64,000 bases of DNA from Kineosporia sp. NBRC 101731 (GCF_030269305.1 NZ_BSTC01000006.1:303901-367900), one strand, 5' to 3'. Counted from the first letter of the stretch, positions 35,551 through 44,167 are shown. Notes: a model not told the origin generated them from the sequence alone. Translations and numbers: made by a program.

Positions 35551-37188
35551 GTGATCAGGCATGCGTCAGTTCAGCAGATCCTACGCAGGACGTCTTCCGA
35601 GGATCGCGGGTTCGCGCTGGTTGCGGTAGTGATCACCATCGCGGTGCTGAGTCTGTTCCTGCTCACGGCGCTGGCCTACACCCTGAACGCCACGGGGCCG
35701 GCGCGTCGCGACCAGGATGCCAAGGCGGCCGAGCAGGCGGCACTGGCCGGGGTCGACGAGTACATCTCGCGGTTGAACGCGGACGACAACTACTGGAAGC
35801 GCGGCGACAGCGACACCACCAACGCGGCCTTCACCTCGGCCGGCCAGCCGGTCCAGGGCACCGGTGGCGCGAGCTCGACGGCCGCCCGCTACTCCTACTC
35901 GGTGCTGAGTACCGCGGACGAGACCACCGCGGCCGGCATCATCCGGATCCGGGTCGTCGGGTCCAGCGGTGCTTTCGCCAACGCCGGCACAGTGCGGCGC
36001 ACCGTGACCGCCGAACTCAAGCGCGCCGGCGTGCTGAACTACGTCTACCTGACGGACTACGAGGTGGTCGATCCGGACCTCACGGGCCAGTCCAGTGCCT
36101 GCGCCAACTACTACTACGCCACCACGGATGCCGCGGCCCGGCCGACGAGCGGTTGCTCGGCGATCCAGTGGGGGGCCAACGACACGGTCCACGGTCCGCT
36201 GCACTCCAACGACGCCCTGCAGATCAACGGTCAGGTGAACTTCACCGAGCTGAAGACCGAGACCTCGTGGCCCGCGACATCGGGGATGGCCCGGGGAACC
36301 AAGACCTGGTGGGGTACACAGTCCGCCCCGTTGACCCCGAACCCGCCCCGGTACGCGGCGAGTGTCACTCTGCCCACCAGTAACAACGAGCTGCTGAAGA
36401 GCGTGGCCCCGGACGTCGACGGTGACGGTGACGTGGGTCCCGGTTGCTACTACACCGGCGCCACCCGCATCGTTCTGCAGGGCACGACGATGAAGGTGCT
36501 CAGCCCGTCGACCACCGGATCCAGCATTCCTTCGCGCTGTTACAACACCTCCACCCCGGGGGTCGAGCAGACCCTCACGATCCCCCCGGTGGTGTATGTG
36601 GATTCCTCGACCAGGTCGTGCACCATCGGCACCGTGGGGTACCCGGCCGCGAACGAGAGGTACACGCCGGGCACGACCAATGCCGCGGCCTGGGGCAGCA
36701 GCACGAACTATGCCTGTACCCGGGGCACCGCCTTCGTCTCCGGCACGGCCAACGCACAGGTCACCGTTGCCGGTGCGGACGATGTCGTGGTGGTGGGCGA
36801 TCTCAAACCGGATGCCACCAACGGCACGAACGTCATCGGGCTGATCGCCGGGAACTGCGTCTGGATCTACCACCCGCTGAGGGTCAACACCACGAACAAT
36901 CTCTACGCCTCCAGCTCGGTCAACACCGTCCAGGCCGCGATCCTCGCGCTCCGGCACAGCTTCGTCGTGCAGAACTGGGCGAACGGCAACGCACTCGGCA
37001 CGCTGAACATGTACGGGGCGATCGCCCAGAAGTTTCGTGGGCCGGTCGGAACCGGTAGCGGCAACGTCATCTCCACCGGGTATGTGAAGAACTATGTCTA
37101 CGACCCACGTCTCACCTACACACAGCCCCCGTACTTCCTGAACGCGGCCAACGCGCCGTTCCAGATCCTGCGCGTCACCGACGGATGA
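35551..37188 (+). CDS. Very large minor pilin, PilX/GspK-like
   Basis: A ~545-residue protein with a prepilin-type N-terminus (EDRGFALVAVVITIAVLSLFLLTAL) but with Ala at mature position 5 instead of Glu, as in GspK/PilX tip pseudopilins. A ~500-residue ectodomain follows, rich in Thr, Asn, Gly and Tyr, with several Cys. Segments such as DTVHGPLHSNDALQING and ADDVVVVGDLKPDATNGTN suggest a beta-solenoid or DUF4900-like region. GTG 35551 has AGGAAGGG 7 nt upstream, whereas ATG 35527 (overlapping the upstream stop) has none. No named family is certain. Likely the pilus tip with its two neighbours. Confidence 0.75.
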   Translation: MIRHASVQQILRRTSSEDRGFALVAVVITIAVLSLFLLTALAYTLNATGPARRDQDAKAAEQAALAGVDEYISRLNADDNYWKRGDSDTTNAAFTSAGQPVQGTGGASSTAARYSYSVLSTADETTAAGIIRIRVVGSSGAFANAGTVRRTVTAELKRAGVLNYVYLTDYEVVDPDLTGQSSACANYYYATTDAAARPTSGCSAIQWGANDTVHGPLHSNDALQINGQVNFTELKTETSWPATSGMARGTKTWWGTQSAPLTPNPPRYAASVTLPTSNNELLKSVAPDVDGDGDVGPGCYYTGATRIVLQGTTMKVLSPSTTGSSIPSRCYNTSTPGVEQTLTIPPVVYVDSSTRSCTIGTVGYPAANERYTPGTTNAAAWGSSTNYACTRGTAFVSGTANAQVTVAGADDVVVVGDLKPDATNGTNVIGLIAGNCVWIYHPLRVNTTNNLYASSSVNTVQAAILALRHSFVVQNWANGNALGTLNMYGAIAQKFRGPVGTGSGNVISTGYVKNYVYDPRLTYTQPPYFLNAANAPFQILRVTDG

Positions 37189-37201
37189 TGCAGGACCGGG
37201 A

Positions 37202-37229
37202 TGCTGGTGCGGGGGCGGTCGCACCAGCA
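37202..37229 (+). terminator. Hairpin after the minor pilin genes
   Basis: TGCTGGTGCG (37202-37211) pairs with CGCACCAGCA (37220-37229). The right arm recurs in the next two 19-bp repeats, so the left arm has three possible partners. Confidence 0.55.
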
Positions 37230-37274
37230 CAGCCCCGTCGCACCAGCACAGCCCCGTCGCACCAGCAGAGCCCC
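37218..37274 (+). repeat. Three 19-bp tandem repeats
   Basis: GTCGCACCAGCACAGCCCC at 37218 and 37237, and a copy with one change at 37256. They lie between the last minor pilin gene and the prepilin peptidase gene. Confidence 0.9.
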
Positions 37275-37351
37275 GGGGGCCCCGGAGCTGCTTTCCGAGC
37301 TGTCGAAGATCATCGACAACTGAACCGGGTCACGCAAAGATGGTGGGGCGG

Positions 37352-37357
37352 TACGGT
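37352..37357 (+). promoter_or_regulatory. -10-like TACGGT of the prepilin peptidase gene
   Basis: TACGGT ends 6 nt before GTG 37364 and no Shine-Dalgarno is seen, so the gene may be leaderless. Confidence 0.4.
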
Positions 37358-37363
37358 CTGTAG

Positions 37364-38170
37364 GTGATCGTGTCCGACTCCTTGCCCGTCGTCGTGCTCG
37401 CCGTCGTGGCCGCCGGGTTCGGGCTGCTCATCGGCTCGTTCCTCAACGTGGTGATCATTCGCGTGCCCGAGGGCCTTTCCGTGGTCACGCCGCGCAGCGC
37501 CTGCCCGACCTGCGGGAAGCCGATCAGCGGGTTCGACAACATCCCGGTGCTGAGCTGGCTACTGCTGCGGGGGCGCTCGCGGTGCTGCGACGAGCCGATC
37601 AGCCTGCGCTACCCGGTGATCGAGGCCGTCACGGCCGTGGCCTTCGCCGCGGTGGTGGCCTGGAAGGGCTGGTCGTGGGAGGTGCCGGCGCTGCTCTTCC
37701 TCGCGGCGATCAGCATCGCCCTGGCTGTCATCGACTACGACGTGCACCGGCTGCCGAATACCGTCGTACTGCCCTCCTACCCGATCGCGGCGGCGCTGCT
37801 GGTCCTGGCTGCGCTCGCCGAGGGGGAGCCCGGCCGTCTGATCGGGGCCGTGATCGGTGGGGTCTCGCTGTACGTCTTCTACTTCGCGCTGATGTTCATC
37901 CACCCCAACGGGATGGGCTTCGGCGACGTGAAACTCGGCGGAGTGCTGGGGCTCTACCTGGGCTTCTACGGCTGGGAGGAGACCGTCGTCGGTGGCTTCG
38001 CGGCCTTCGTCATCGGTGCCGTCGTGGGACTGGCGGCCATCGCCTTCGCCGGTGCGACGCGCAAGAGCATGATCCCGTTCGGCCCGTTCATGCTCGCCGG
38101 AGCCTGGCTGGGGCTGGTCCGGGGATATCCGCTGGTCGACTGGTACCTGCGGCTCAACGGCCTGCGCTGA
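37364..38170 (+). CDS. pilD: PilD, prepilin leader peptidase (A24 family)
   Basis: A 268-residue polytopic aspartic protease that cleaves and usually N-methylates prepilins. N-terminal motif CPTCGKPISGFDNIPVLSWL precedes the active-site Asp residues in VIDYDVHRLPN and GMGFGDVKLGG. The zinc site is atypical: the first pair is CPTC, but the second, normally CxxC, is SRCC (Ser in place of the first Cys, then two adjacent Cys). About eight membrane segments are visible. GTG 37364 has no clear ribosome-binding site. Substrates are the four pilins just upstream. Confidence 0.92.
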   Translation: MIVSDSLPVVVLAVVAAGFGLLIGSFLNVVIIRVPEGLSVVTPRSACPTCGKPISGFDNIPVLSWLLLRGRSRCCDEPISLRYPVIEAVTAVAFAAVVAWKGWSWEVPALLFLAAISIALAVIDYDVHRLPNTVVLPSYPIAAALLVLAALAEGEPGRLIGAVIGGVSLYVFYFALMFIHPNGMGFGDVKLGGVLGLYLGFYGWEETVVGGFAAFVIGAVVGLAAIAFAGATRKSMIPFGPFMLAGAWLGLVRGYPLVDWYLRLNGLR

Positions 38171-38225
38171 GCCCTTCCGGCTCCCGGACACCCGGACGCG
38201 AGCGTTCGTGCGTCCCCGATTGGCC

Positions 38226-38308
38226 GTCACCCAAAAGTGACCCACACGTATACCTGCCGTTGAGACTCAAGCCCGGCTTCACCCTTCCCGATCACGCTTT
38301 TGGGCGAT
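38226..38308. repeat. Inverted pair GTCRCCCAAAAGYG flanking the pilM promoter
   Basis: GTCACCCAAAAGTG (38226-38239) and, in inverted orientation, CGCTTTTGGGCGAT (38295-38308) flank the CTCAAG/CCCGATCA promoter. The first copy is also half of a TCAC-N6-GTGA dyad. A third copy, CACTTTTGGGTAAC, occurs upstream of relA (10641-10654). Candidate binding sites for an unknown regulator. Confidence 0.5.
38266..38294 (+). promoter_or_regulatory. FliA/WhiG-type promoter of pilM-pilN-pilO
   Basis: CTCAAG (38266-38271), 15-bp spacer, CCCGATCA (38287-38294). Same architecture as the pilT and pilA promoters. The leader to pilM is about 75 nt. Confidence 0.7.
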
Positions 38309-38374
38309 CGACGCAACGGACGCGTCTACCAAGCATCACCAGCACCACGCTCCCCACGGGAAGGGACTGAAGGC

Positions 38375-39424
38375 ATGGCACGACGCACGGCCATCGGACT
38401 GGACATCGGTACCTCGGTCGTCCGCGCCGTGGAGCTGTCCTTCGGACGCGACGGGGTCACGCTGGATCGCTTCGGGCAGGTCGTCCTGCCCGAGGGAGCG
38501 GTTCGCGACGGCGAGGTGGTAGACCCGGAGGCAGTCACCGCAGCCATCAAGACCCTCTGGTCAGCAACGCGTTTCGGGGCGAAGAGAGTGGTGCTCGGGG
38601 TCGCCAACCAGCGGGTCATCGTGCGTCAGCTCGATCTGCCCTGGATGGAGCAGAACGAGCTGCGCAAGAGCCTCGCCTTCCACGTGGCCGACTTCCTGCC
38701 GATCTCGGTGGAGGACTCGGTGCTGGACTTCTTTCCGCTGGAAGAGGTCACCAGTGAGGAGGGGGCCCGCCAGTTGCGAGGGCTGCTGGTCGCCGCCCAG
38801 CGGGACACCGTGCTGCGCAACGTGCAGTGCGCCGAGAAGGCCGGCCTGCGGGTCGAGAGTGTCGACCTCACCTCGTTCGCCGTCCTGCGGGCGATGGGCC
38901 GCCAGACCGACCTCACGGTCGGGACCGAGGCGCTCATCGACGTCGGCGCGCGCGTCACCAACATCGTGGTGCACTCGGCCGGCGTGCCGCGGTTCGTCCG
39001 CATCCTGCTGATGGGTGGTCAGGACGTCACCGACGCGGTGTCCGAGCAGTTGGGTGTGCCGCTGGACCGGGCCGAGGGCCTCAAGCAGAACTTCGCGCAG
39101 TGGGCCTCCGGCGACCAGATGGAGATGGTGTCCCGTACCGTCGCCGCCACCGCGCAGGACTTCGTCGACGAGATCCGGGGTTCGCTCGACTACTACGCGG
39201 CCTCCTCACCGGCACAGCACGTGGAACGAATTGTCATCTCCGGCGGTGGTTCCCGGCTCGAAGGCCTGGCCGAACGACTGGCCGCCGGCACCCGGTTGCC
39301 GGTCGTGCTCGGTGACCCGTTCTGGCCGCTGAAGCTGGGCCGCACCGGTCTGGACGCCGAGCAGATCGAGTTCATCAAGCCGCTCGCCGCGGTCCCGGTC
39401 GGGCTCGCGCTGGGGGCGATCTGA
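38375..39424 (+). CDS. pilM: PilM, actin-like pilus assembly protein
   Basis: A 349-residue actin/FtsA-fold cytoplasmic ATPase that binds the N-terminus of PilN and links PilNO to the ATPase platform. The phosphate-1 loop GLDIGTSVVRAVEL, the TSFAVLRAMG region, the phosphate-2 segment ALIDVGARVTNIVVH, and the adenosine loop VISGGGSRLEGLAERL are present. Length is normal. ATG 38375 has AAGGGA/GAAGG upstream; an open frame from 38300 was discarded. Its stop overlaps the pilN start as ATGA. Confidence 0.94.
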   Translation: MARRTAIGLDIGTSVVRAVELSFGRDGVTLDRFGQVVLPEGAVRDGEVVDPEAVTAAIKTLWSATRFGAKRVVLGVANQRVIVRQLDLPWMEQNELRKSLAFHVADFLPISVEDSVLDFFPLEEVTSEEGARQLRGLLVAAQRDTVLRNVQCAEKAGLRVESVDLTSFAVLRAMGRQTDLTVGTEALIDVGARVTNIVVHSAGVPRFVRILLMGGQDVTDAVSEQLGVPLDRAEGLKQNFAQWASGDQMEMVSRTVAATAQDFVDEIRGSLDYYAASSPAQHVERIVISGGGSRLEGLAERLAAGTRLPVVLGDPFWPLKLGRTGLDAEQIEFIKPLAAVPVGLALGAI

Positions 39425-40248
39425 TGAGCGAGCCCACCACCCAGGTGGCGCCGGCCGTCGCGGCCGGGCCGAAATCGGTCAGCTGGGCGCCGGTCCCGAA
39501 GGTCAACCTGCTGCCGGTCGAGATTCTCGAAGGCCGCTCGTTCCGGCGTACCCAGATGGTCCTGGCCGGGGTGATCATCCTGGTCGTGGGGGCGATCGGG
39601 GCCGGCACCGTGATCGAGACGAGGGCGGTGGACGACGCCCAGGCCGAGGCCGACGCGGCGCAGGCCCGGGTCACCAAACTCCAGGAGAAGCAGACCGAAT
39701 ACGCCTCGGTGCCGCAGGTCATCGCGCAGATCGCCGCGGCCGAAGCGGCGCGGACCTCGATCTACTCCTCCGATGTTCGCTGGTACCGCTACCTCACCCA
39801 GATCGATCGGGCCCGGCCCACCGGTGTGGAACTGCAGGGGATCACCGTCACGCTCAGTGTGACCGACGCGGCTTCCACCGGAACGAGCACGACCGATGTC
39901 CTGACCCCCAGTGGCATCGGTTCGATCCAGTTCACCGGGACCGGCGACGAATACAGCCAGGCCTCCGCCTGGATGGAATCGATAGCCAAGGTCGGTGGCC
40001 TGACGGGGGCGACCCTCTCCAGCGCGTCGATGGCGGGGGCCGCCGATACCGGCGGGATGACGTTCTCGACCTCGGTCGTCATGACCGAAGATGCTTTGTC
40101 GGGGCGCTACCAGACCGACGGCACGGATACGGCCCAGGACTCCACGGCGCAGTCCTCCGACGGTACGACCGGGACAGATCAGTCCGGCACCGGCGGCTCG
40201 GGATCGAACCCGACCTCCTCAGCCTCCTCGACCTCCTCGACCAACTGA
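39424..40248 (+). CDS. pilN: PilN-like pilus alignment protein
   Basis: A 274-residue bitopic membrane protein. The short cytoplasmic N-terminus contains VNLLP (27-31), the conserved PilM-binding motif. One membrane helix (about 45-64) is followed by a coiled coil (AQAEADAAQARVTKLQEKQTEY) and a ferredoxin-like periplasmic domain (YLTQIDRARPTGVELQGITV). The C-terminal ~45 residues are a Ser/Thr/Gly/Asp low-complexity tail not typical of PilN. ATG 39424 overlaps the pilM stop. pilO follows after 16 nt. No PilP or secretin gene follows, as expected without an outer membrane. Confidence 0.88.
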   Translation: MSEPTTQVAPAVAAGPKSVSWAPVPKVNLLPVEILEGRSFRRTQMVLAGVIILVVGAIGAGTVIETRAVDDAQAEADAAQARVTKLQEKQTEYASVPQVIAQIAAAEAARTSIYSSDVRWYRYLTQIDRARPTGVELQGITVTLSVTDAASTGTSTTDVLTPSGIGSIQFTGTGDEYSQASAWMESIAKVGGLTGATLSSASMAGAADTGGMTFSTSVVMTEDALSGRYQTDGTDTAQDSTAQSSDGTTGTDQSGTGGSGSNPTSSASSTSSTN

Positions 40249-40264
40249 CGAACGAAGGACACTG

Positions 40265-41185
40265 ATGCTCGCGAACCGGACGGCTCGCTGGTCTTTCGGG
40301 ACAGCAGCCATCTGCGTGGTTCTCCTCCTGCTGGGGTGGTTCCTGCTGATCGCTCCCCGCCGGTCCGACACCACTGCGTTGCGGGATCAGGCCACGCAGT
40401 CGGACAGTCAGGCCTCGCTGCTACAGATCAAGATCGCCCAGCTCGAGAGCCAGGCCGCCGATCTGCCCGCGCAGAAAGCGAAATTGGCGGAGATCACCCA
40501 GCAGCTCACGCCGGGAGCGGGCATCCCGGAGTTCGTCCGTACCTTGCAGAGCATCGAGGCACAGAGCGGTGTCGATCTCTCCACCATCACCCCGGGCGCG
40601 CCCGTGGTGGCGACCGCCAGTGACACGGCCACCTCCACGACGGCGGCCACGACCACGACGGCAACTGCGGGGACGCTGGTGGCCATCCCGATGGGCCTCA
40701 GCCTGTCCGGCGACTACTACGAGACGGTGCAGTTCCTTCGTCTGCTTCAGACCAAGATCGACCGGACGTACCTGATCACGGCTCTGGCGCTGTCCGAGCA
40801 GAGCACCACCGCCACGGAAAGTGCTGCGGCCGACGGAACCAGTCTTTCGGGCGCTTCGATCTCCGAGGCCGCGACCACGGCGGCGACCAATACACCGACG
40901 GCCACGTCGAAAGGGAACGAAGGGGGCACGGCCACCAGTGACGCCACCCCCACGACCGGAGCCACGAGCGGCACCGGCAGTGGCACGGACGCGACGGCTA
41001 CTGATGCCGCGGTAGCCACCGACGAGGCCTCGCTCTCGATCACCGGGCAGATCTACGTCCTCCTGGACGGGTCGTCGTCGCTGGAGGACGTGAAGAAGGA
41101 TGCTGCCGATGCTGCGGTGGGGAGCGCGGCAACTCCCACCACCTCCGCCACCGCGACCGCCCAGACGGCAATAACGTCCCCGTGA
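40265..41185 (+). CDS. pilO: PilO-like pilus alignment protein
   Basis: A 306-residue partner of PilN. One membrane helix (about 13-30, AAICVVLLLLGWFLLI), a coiled coil (QASLLQIKIAQLESQAADLPAQKAKL), and a PilO-type periplasmic core (GIPEFVRTLQSIEAQSGVDL; ALSLSGDYYETVQFLRLLQTK equivalent region). The core is broken by two Ser/Thr/Ala-rich stretches (about residues 118-138 and 190-255), then resumes with LSITGQIYVLL. Such inserts are in disordered, possibly glycosylated linkers. ATG 40265 has GAAGGA upstream. Last gene of the pilus locus. Confidence 0.85.
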   Translation: MLANRTARWSFGTAAICVVLLLLGWFLLIAPRRSDTTALRDQATQSDSQASLLQIKIAQLESQAADLPAQKAKLAEITQQLTPGAGIPEFVRTLQSIEAQSGVDLSTITPGAPVVATASDTATSTTAATTTTATAGTLVAIPMGLSLSGDYYETVQFLRLLQTKIDRTYLITALALSEQSTTATESAAADGTSLSGASISEAATTAATNTPTATSKGNEGGTATSDATPTTGATSGTGSGTDATATDAAVATDEASLSITGQIYVLLDGSSSLEDVKKDAADAAVGSAATPTTSATATAQTAITSP

Positions 41186-41226
41186 TCGCCGTTGTCCAGG
41201 AGCCGGGAACACGTTCACCGGCGGCG

Positions 41227-41266
41227 ATCAGCTGCCATCAGCTGCCATCAGCTGCCATCAGCTGCG
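41227..41266 (+). repeat. Four 10-bp tandem repeats
   Basis: ATCAGCTGCC three times and ATCAGCTGCG once, each with the CAGCTG palindrome, spaced one helical turn apart between pilO and aroC. Confidence 0.9.
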
Positions 41267-41316
41267 CAGCACGCCGTGGCCGCCCCGCCTGTTTCCTGAG
41301 TCCGGCCAGGGTCGTG

Positions 41317-41329
41317 GGAGTATCACTCC
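41317..41329 (+). promoter_or_regulatory. Hairpin covering the aroC ribosome-binding site
   Basis: GGAGT (41317-41321), loop ATC, ACTCC (41325-41329) directly abuts the aroC ATG at 41330. The only Shine-Dalgarno candidate, GGGAG, is inside the stem, so initiation may be modulated or the gene may use another mechanism. Confidence 0.4.
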
Positions 41330-42556
41330 ATGCTTCGTTGGCTCACTGCGGGCGAGTCCCATGGCCCCCTGCTGACCGGCGTCCTCGACGGGCTGCCGGC
41401 CGGTGTTCAGATCACTACCTCCCAGATCCAGGCCGCTCTGGCCCGGCGCCGGCTGGGCTACGGCCGCGGCGCCCGGATGAAGTTCGAGCAGGACGAGGTG
41501 CGGGTGACCGGGGGGTTGCGCCACGGCGTGTCCCAGGGCGGCCCGTTCGCGGTGCAGATCGGCAACACCGAGTGGCCGAAGTGGGAGTCCGTGATGTCGG
41601 CCGACCCGCTGGTCACGGATCTCACCGACGACCCCGACGACAAGCCGCTGGACGGTCAGGGCCGCAGCGCCCCGCTGACCCGGCCCCGGCCGGGCCACGC
41701 CGACCTGGTCGGCATGCAGAAGTACGGCTTCGACGACGCCCGTCCGGTGCTGGAGCGCGCCTCCGCCCGCGAGACCGCGGCCCGGGTGGCGCTCGGCCAG
41801 GTGGCGGCGAACTTCCTGGAGCAGGCCGCGGGCATCCGGCTGGTCAGTCACACCGTCTCGGTCGGTCCGGTGGGCACGCCCGACGACGCGCCGCTGCCCG
41901 GCCCCGACGACGTCGAGGCCCTTGACGCCGACCCGATGCGCAGCTTCCACGGGCCCACGAGCGCGGCGATGGTCGCCGAGATCGACGACTGCCGCAAGGC
42001 CGGTGACACCCTCGGCGGTGTGGTCGAGGTGCTGGCCTACGGTCTGCCGCCGGGCCTGGGCAGCCACGTGCACTGGGACCGCCGCCTCGACTCCCGGCTG
42101 GCCGGGGCCCTGATGGGCATCCAGGCGATCAAGGGCGTCGAGGTCGGTGACGGCTTCCGGACCGCTGCCCGCCGGGGCACGGTGGCGCACGACGAGATCG
42201 AGCGCGGCGACGACGGTCTGCTGCGCCGCCGCACCGACCGCGCCGGTGGCGTCGAGGGCGGCATGAGCACGGGCGAGATCCTCAAGGTCCGCGCCGCGAT
42301 GAAGCCGATCTCCACGGTGCCCCGGGCCCTGGACACGGTCGACGTGGCCACCGGTGAGAAGGCCGTCGCGATCCACCAGCGCTCCGACGTCTGCGCCGTG
42401 CCGGCCGCCGGAGTGGTGGCCGAGGCGATGGTGGCCCTGGTGCTGGCCGAGGCCCTGGTCGAGAAGTTCGGCGGTGACAGCGTTCCCGAGACGGCCCGCA
42501 ACGTGCGCAGCTACCTGGAGTCGATCCCCGAGCTCCAGCGGTCGGACATCCGGTGA
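41330..42556 (+). CDS. aroC: Chorismate synthase
   Basis: A 408-residue FMN-dependent enzyme making chorismate from EPSP, the last shikimate step. The signatures are [18 protein letters not shown] at the N-terminus, GGFRPGHAD-type segment [16 protein letters not shown], and [19 protein letters not shown] near the C-terminus. Length is normal. The ATG at 41330 is preceded by a small hairpin containing GGGAG. The stop overlaps aroK as GTGA, starting the coupled aroC-aroK-aroB set. Confidence 0.96.
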   Translation: MLRWLTAGESHGPLLTGVLDGLPAGVQITTSQIQAALARRRLGYGRGARMKFEQDEVRVTGGLRHGVSQGGPFAVQIGNTEWPKWESVMSADPLVTDLTDDPDDKPLDGQGRSAPLTRPRPGHADLVGMQKYGFDDARPVLERASARETAARVALGQVAANFLEQAAGIRLVSHTVSVGPVGTPDDAPLPGPDDVEALDADPMRSFHGPTSAAMVAEIDDCRKAGDTLGGVVEVLAYGLPPGLGSHVHWDRRLDSRLAGALMGIQAIKGVEVGDGFRTAARRGTVAHDEIERGDDGLLRRRTDRAGGVEGGMSTGEILKVRAAMKPISTVPRALDTVDVATGEKAVAIHQRSDVCAVPAAGVVAEAMVALVLAEALVEKFGGDSVPETARNVRSYLESIPELQRSDIR

Positions 42557-43077
42557 ACCGTCCGATCGCCATCCTGATCGGCCCGCCCGGGGCCGGGAAG
42601 ACGACGGTCGCGCACGCACTCGCGCAGCGGCTGGGGCTGTCCGTGCGCGACACCGATGAGGACATCGTGGCCAGCACGGGCCGCACCATCGCCGACATCT
42701 TCGTCGATGACGGGGAGGCGCACTTCCGCGAGCTGGAGCACGCCGCGGTGGCCCAGGCCCTGACCGAGCACGGTGGAGTGCTCGCCCTGGGCGGCGGCGC
42801 CGTGCTCGACCCGCGCACGCAGGAGGCGCTGGCCGGGCACACCGTGATCTTCCTCGACGTGCGTATCGCCGATGCCGCGCGGCGGGTCGGTTTCAACCGC
42901 GACCGTCCGCTGCTGCTCGGCAATCCCCGCGCCCAGTGGACGATCATGATGGACCACCGCCGGCCGATCTACACGCAGATCGCCACCCACCGCGTCGCCA
43001 CCGACGGGCTCACCCCCGAAGAAGTGACCGAGGCGGTCCTTTCAGCACTCGAGCTGAAGGAGAGCACCGTTGACTGA
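42553..43077 (+). CDS. aroK: Shikimate kinase
   Basis: A 174-residue P-loop kinase phosphorylating shikimate at O3. Walker A is GPPGAGKTT (residues 10-18), the shikimate-binding DTDED follows, with GEAHFRELE, the GGGAV motif and the lid RDRPLL. GTG 42553 overlaps the aroC stop. The 3' end overlaps the aroB start by eight bases. Confidence 0.96.
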   Translation: MNRPIAILIGPPGAGKTTVAHALAQRLGLSVRDTDEDIVASTGRTIADIFVDDGEAHFRELEHAAVAQALTEHGGVLALGGGAVLDPRTQEALAGHTVIFLDVRIADAARRVGFNRDRPLLLGNPRAQWTIMMDHRRPIYTQIATHRVATDGLTPEEVTEAVLSALELKESTVD

Positions 43078-44152
43078 CACCGCCACGAAGATCACCGTGG
43101 GTCGCGACGAGGTGTACGAGGTCACCATCGGGTCCGGCGTGCTGGCGGACCTGCCCGCCGCCCTCGGCCCGCAGGTCACCCGGGTCGCGATCGTCCACCC
43201 GCGCACGCTGCGGGCCCTCGGGCGCACCGTGAACCAGCAGCTCACCGACGCCGGCCTGCGTCCTCTGCTGATCGAGGTGCCCGACGGCGAGGCCGCCAAG
43301 ACCGCCGAGACGCTGACCATGTGCTGGGCGCTGCTCGGGCAGGCCGGTTTCACCCGCTCCGACGCGGTCGTCGGGCTGGGCGGGGGAGCGGTCACCGACC
43401 TCGCCGGTTTCGTCGCCGCCAGCTGGCTGCGGGGCGTCGCGGTGGTGCAGGTGCCGACCACGCTGCTCGGCATGGTCGACGCCGCGGTCGGGGGCAAGAC
43501 CGGCATCAACACCGCCGAGGGCAAGAACCTGGTCGGGGCCTTCCACCCGCCGCGCGCCGTGATCTGTGACCTGGACGCGCTGCGCACCCTGCCGCACGCC
43601 GACCTGGTGGCCGGCCTGGCCGAGGTGGTGAAGTGCGGCTTCATCGCCGACCCGGCCATTCTCGACCTGGTCGAGCGTGATCCGGCCGCCGCCACGTCGT
43701 GGGACTCGGACGTGCTGCGGGAGCTCGTCGAGCGCGCGATCGCGGTCAAGGCGAAGGTCGTCACGAACGATCTGAAGGAGTCGGGGGAGCGCGAGTTCCT
43801 CAACTACGGGCACACTTTCGCGCACGGGGTGGAGCAGGTCGAGCAGTACACCTGGCGGCACGGCGAGGCCGTCGCGGTCGGGATGATGTACGTCGCCCGC
43901 CTCGGCGAGCTGGCCGGCCGCACCCCGCCCGAACTCGTCGCCCGGCACAGCGCCGCCCTGGCGAGCCTCGGTCTACCGCGCACCTACCGCGGCGATCGGT
44001 GGCCCGCCCTGGTCACGGCGATGGGCCGCGACAAGAAGAACCGCGGCGACCTCATGCGTTTCATCGTGCTCGACGGCCTCGCCGCCCCCGGGCGTCTCGA
44101 GGGCCCCGAGCCGGCCCTGCTCGAAGAGGCCTACCGGCTGATCAGCGAGTAG
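43070..44152 (+). CDS. aroB: 3-Dehydroquinate synthase
   Basis: A 360-residue NAD- and metal-dependent enzyme converting DAHP to 3-dehydroquinate. The NAD-binding GLGGGAVTDLAGFVAASWLRG, the substrate/metal segment PTTLLGMVDAAVGGKTGIN, GLAEVVKCGF and the metal-ligand His in NYGHTFAHGVE and RHGEAVAVGM are all present. The start is TTG 43070, supported by AAGGAG 7 nt upstream, inside the end of aroK. A UUCG-capped terminator follows, so aroQ is not in this operon. Confidence 0.95.
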   Translation: MTDTATKITVGRDEVYEVTIGSGVLADLPAALGPQVTRVAIVHPRTLRALGRTVNQQLTDAGLRPLLIEVPDGEAAKTAETLTMCWALLGQAGFTRSDAVVGLGGGAVTDLAGFVAASWLRGVAVVQVPTTLLGMVDAAVGGKTGINTAEGKNLVGAFHPPRAVICDLDALRTLPHADLVAGLAEVVKCGFIADPAILDLVERDPAAATSWDSDVLRELVERAIAVKAKVVTNDLKESGEREFLNYGHTFAHGVEQVEQYTWRHGEAVAVGMMYVARLGELAGRTPPELVARHSAALASLGLPRTYRGDRWPALVTAMGRDKKNRGDLMRFIVLDGLAAPGRLEGPEPALLEEAYRLISE

Positions 44153-44167
44153 TCGTACCAGCTTTCG

